Positions 6,076-7,685 of a stretch of 7,685 nt of DNA are shown here, one piece after another; the stretch's first letter is position 1, and the number at the start of each line of letters is the position of its first letter. The position numbers were made by a program, and so were the translations under genes. The stretch comes from Trueperaceae bacterium (lineage in GTDB: Bacteria; Deinococcota; Deinococci; Deinococcales; Trueperaceae). Location: the NCBI GenBank assembly GCA_007121175.1, contig SKMG01000327.1:1-7685 (forward strand), read 5' to 3'. The notes beneath the pieces are model-generated. The model made no database searches, was not told the origin of the DNA, and worked only from the letters and a program-made list of their open reading frames with translations.

Positions 6076-7685
6076 TCACCGCGCGGCGCCGCCGCCGCGC
6101 TGCTGGCAGCGCTGCTGCTCGCTGGCATCGGCGCCGCCGTCGGACCGGGGGCTCCCCGAACGGCGTCGGCGGAGCCGCGGACGACCTCTCCCGGCTACCA
6201 GGTGGTGGTGGTCGGCTCGGAGCCCGAAGCGATCGCCGCCGCCGTGGCGGCTTCCGAGGCCGGCGCCCGCACGCTGCTCATCAGCGAGGATCCCCGGCTG
6301 GGCGGCCTCTTCGTGCTCGGCATGATGAACGTCCTCGACCTGCGGACGACGCCCGTGCACTACCAGCGCGGCATCTTCGAGCGCTGGTGGCGAGCGGTCG
6401 GTCGCGGTCACGCCTTCGACGTCGAGCGCGCCGAGCGCGCCTTCGCCGAGCTGCTGCGCTCGGCGCGCGTCGACGTCCGCTTGGGAACCCCGACGTTAGC
6501 GCCGCTGCTGCGCGAGGGGCGCGTGATCGGCGTGGTGCCGGCGGGCGCTTCGCCGATCAGTGCCGAGGCGGTGATCGACGGCACCGCCGACGCCGACCTA
6601 GCAGCGAAGGCCGGTGCGCTCAGCACCTTCGGGTTCGAGTCGCTCGGGTTCGATGCCCGCATGGTCGACACGCTGGTGTTCCGCATCGACGGCATCGACT
6701 GGGAGGCGCTGCGCCGCGGCGCGCGAGCGCGCGGCCGCAACTACGCCTACGTCGACGACCAGGTCGCCTACGGGAGCTTCGGCGGGCATCCGGCAGCCTT
6801 CCGGGCCCAGACGCCCGGCATCCGGCTGCGCGGCCTGAACCTCGGTCGCCAGGACGACGGCAGCGTCCTCGTCAATGCCCTGCACATCCACGACATCGAT
6901 CCGTTCGAGCCGGCGAGCCTCGCCGACGGCCTCGCTCGCGCCGCCACCGAGGTGCCGGCAGTGATCGCGTGGCTCTCGCAGCAGCTGCCTGGCTTCGAGC
7001 GCGCACGCCCGGGCGGCGTGGCGCCGCAGCTCTACGTTCGCCAGACGCGTCACCTGGTGGCGGACTGCGTGCTCACGGTCGATCACGTCATGGACTCGGT
7101 GGTGACCGAGCTCGACGTCGCCGCCGGCGGGTACCCGCTCGACCTGCAGACGCTCACCCGCTACGACGACGGCTTCGTGTTCGGAATCCCCGAGATCTAC
7201 GGCGCCCGGCTCTGCATGAGCGTTCCCGAGGGCGTCGACGGGCTCTGGGTGGTCGGCCGCTCGGCCGGCTTCGAGCCGATCGCCTATTCCAGCGCCAGGG
7301 TGGTGCCCTTCGGCATGGCGCTGGCCGAGGCGGTCGGCGTCGCGGCGGCGCTGGCAGTGGCGCTCGACGTGTCCCCGGCGGCGCTCGCCGGAGATCCCGA
7401 GCTGGTGCAGGGCGTGCGCGAGGCGCTCGTTGCCCGCGGCGCGTACCTGCCGCCGGTGCAGCCACGGCGACCCGTCGGCCCCGTCGGGCACCCGCACTAC
7501 CATGACTTCCGCGCCATGCTCCGCTGGGGCCTCGCGGTCGCCGGCTACGACAACGATCCGAGATTGGGTACGCCGGCGAGCCGCACCTCACTGCTCTTCT
7601 TGCTCTCGAACGTGCTCGAGCGCGCGTACCACCGGCCCGAAGCGGGTCGCGAGCTGGTCGGCCGCTTCGGCCTCGACGCCGGGCC
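6013..7685 (+). CDS. Exported FAD-dependent oxidoreductase, C-terminus beyond the window
   Basis: 557 codons are present and the frame is still open at the right edge. Residues 25-46 are a hydrophobic Ala/Leu segment followed by TASA-EP near 50-54, a plausible signal peptidase site. Arg pairs at 3-4 and 9-10 could support Tat export, as expected for a protein that binds FAD before export, but the Tat consensus is poor. The FAD domain begins with YQVVVVGSEPEAIAAAVAAS (62-81), then RLGGLFVLGMMNVLDL (95-110), like the FAD-dependent oxidoreductase family with the GG-doublet (PF12831 type). The closing FAD motif LWVVGRSAGFEPIAYSS to FGMALAEAVGVAAALA (411-448) is clear. The first loop lacks two of the three canonical GxGxxG glycines (Glu70, Ala73). 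Substrate is unknown. The start ATG 6013 overlaps the glycosyltransferase stop; 6034 and 6055 are alternatives. Confidence 0.85.
   Translation, partial: MKRRLAGMRRALAGMGSGLDSSPRGAAAALLAALLLAGIGAAVGPGAPRTASAEPRTTSPGYQVVVVGSEPEAIAAAVAASEAGARTLLISEDPRLGGLFVLGMMNVLDLRTTPVHYQRGIFERWWRAVGRGHAFDVERAERAFAELLRSARVDVRLGTPTLAPLLREGRVIGVVPAGASPISAEAVIDGTADADLAAKAGALSTFGFESLGFDARMVDTLVFRIDGIDWEALRRGARARGRNYAYVDDQVAYGSFGGHPAAFRAQTPGIRLRGLNLGRQDDGSVLVNALHIHDIDPFEPASLADGLARAATEVPAVIAWLSQQLPGFERARPGGVAPQLYVRQTRHLVADCVLTVDHVMDSVVTELDVAAGGYPLDLQTLTRYDDGFVFGIPEIYGARLCMSVPEGVDGLWVVGRSAGFEPIAYSSARVVPFGMALAEAVGVAAALAVALDVSPAALAGDPELVQGVREALVARGAYLPPVQPRRPVGPVGHPHYHDFRAMLRWGLAVAGYDNDPRLGTPASRTSLLFLLSNVLERAYHRPEAGRELVGRFGLDAG

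Noticed and set aside
6598..7503. A 301-codon minus-strand frame opposite the oxidoreductase gene
   Set aside because: No recognisable domain and fully antisense to the FAD-domain coding frame.
5997..7505. A 502-codon plus-strand frame over the oxidoreductase gene
   Set aside because: It is extremely Arg-rich without motifs; the frame starting at 6013 carries the FAD motifs and stays open to the window edge.
1..7685. Defence system, mobile element or prophage
   Set aside because: The HD triphosphohydrolase could suggest anti-phage nucleotide depletion, but its neighbours are metabolic and envelope genes, its family is housekeeping, and there is no integrase, transposase or toxin nearby.

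Overview
This is a GC-rich, almost fully coding chromosomal window with housekeeping and envelope-lipid genes. It shows no phage genes, no insertion sequence, no tRNA or rRNA and no CRISPR array. Several signs point to a Deinococcota-like bacterium, perhaps a Truepera relative: the mix of MEP-pathway and phytoene-synthase genes, a Thermus-type HD dNTPase, and three genes whose only visible start signal is a TANNNT -10 element directly before the start codon. This placement is an inference; another high-GC phylum with many leaderless mRNAs cannot be excluded.

Left block (1-2427, all minus strand, so transcribed right to left): an HisN-like inositol-monophosphatase-family phosphatase starts the block, followed 5 nt later by ispG (4Fe-4S enzyme of the MEP isoprenoid pathway). 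After a 90-nt gap with a hairpin comes the first 42 codons of a phytoene/squalene synthase (crtB-like), cut by the window edge. IspG supplies isoprenoid precursor and CrtB would use it for carotenoids.

Middle (2428-4797): a 91-bp divergent promoter region separates hisN from a plus-strand dGTPase-like HD triphosphohydrolase. That gene converges on a minus-strand lipoprotein with a C-terminal PrcB-type domain. The convergent junction holds a GC-rich hairpin and a 23-bp tandem repeat that has copied the lipoprotein stop codon.

Right block (4798-7685, plus strand): after a second divergent promoter region comes a glycosyltransferase of the MGDG-synthase/UgtP type. Its stop overlaps (ATGA) the start of an exported FAD-dependent oxidoreductase that runs off the right edge. 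The two are probably co-transcribed and translationally coupled; glycolipid synthesis is likely for the first, while the substrate of the second is unknown.

No clearly undescribed multi-gene system is visible. The most interesting signals are (i) matching TGG-TANNNT promoters placed so that mRNAs would start at or within about 2 nt of the start codon, (ii) three unrelated short tandem repeats (15, 21 and 23 bp), each sitting at a gene end or gene junction, and (iii) an exported flavoprotein with a degenerate nucleotide-binding loop and an uncharacterised C-terminal region.
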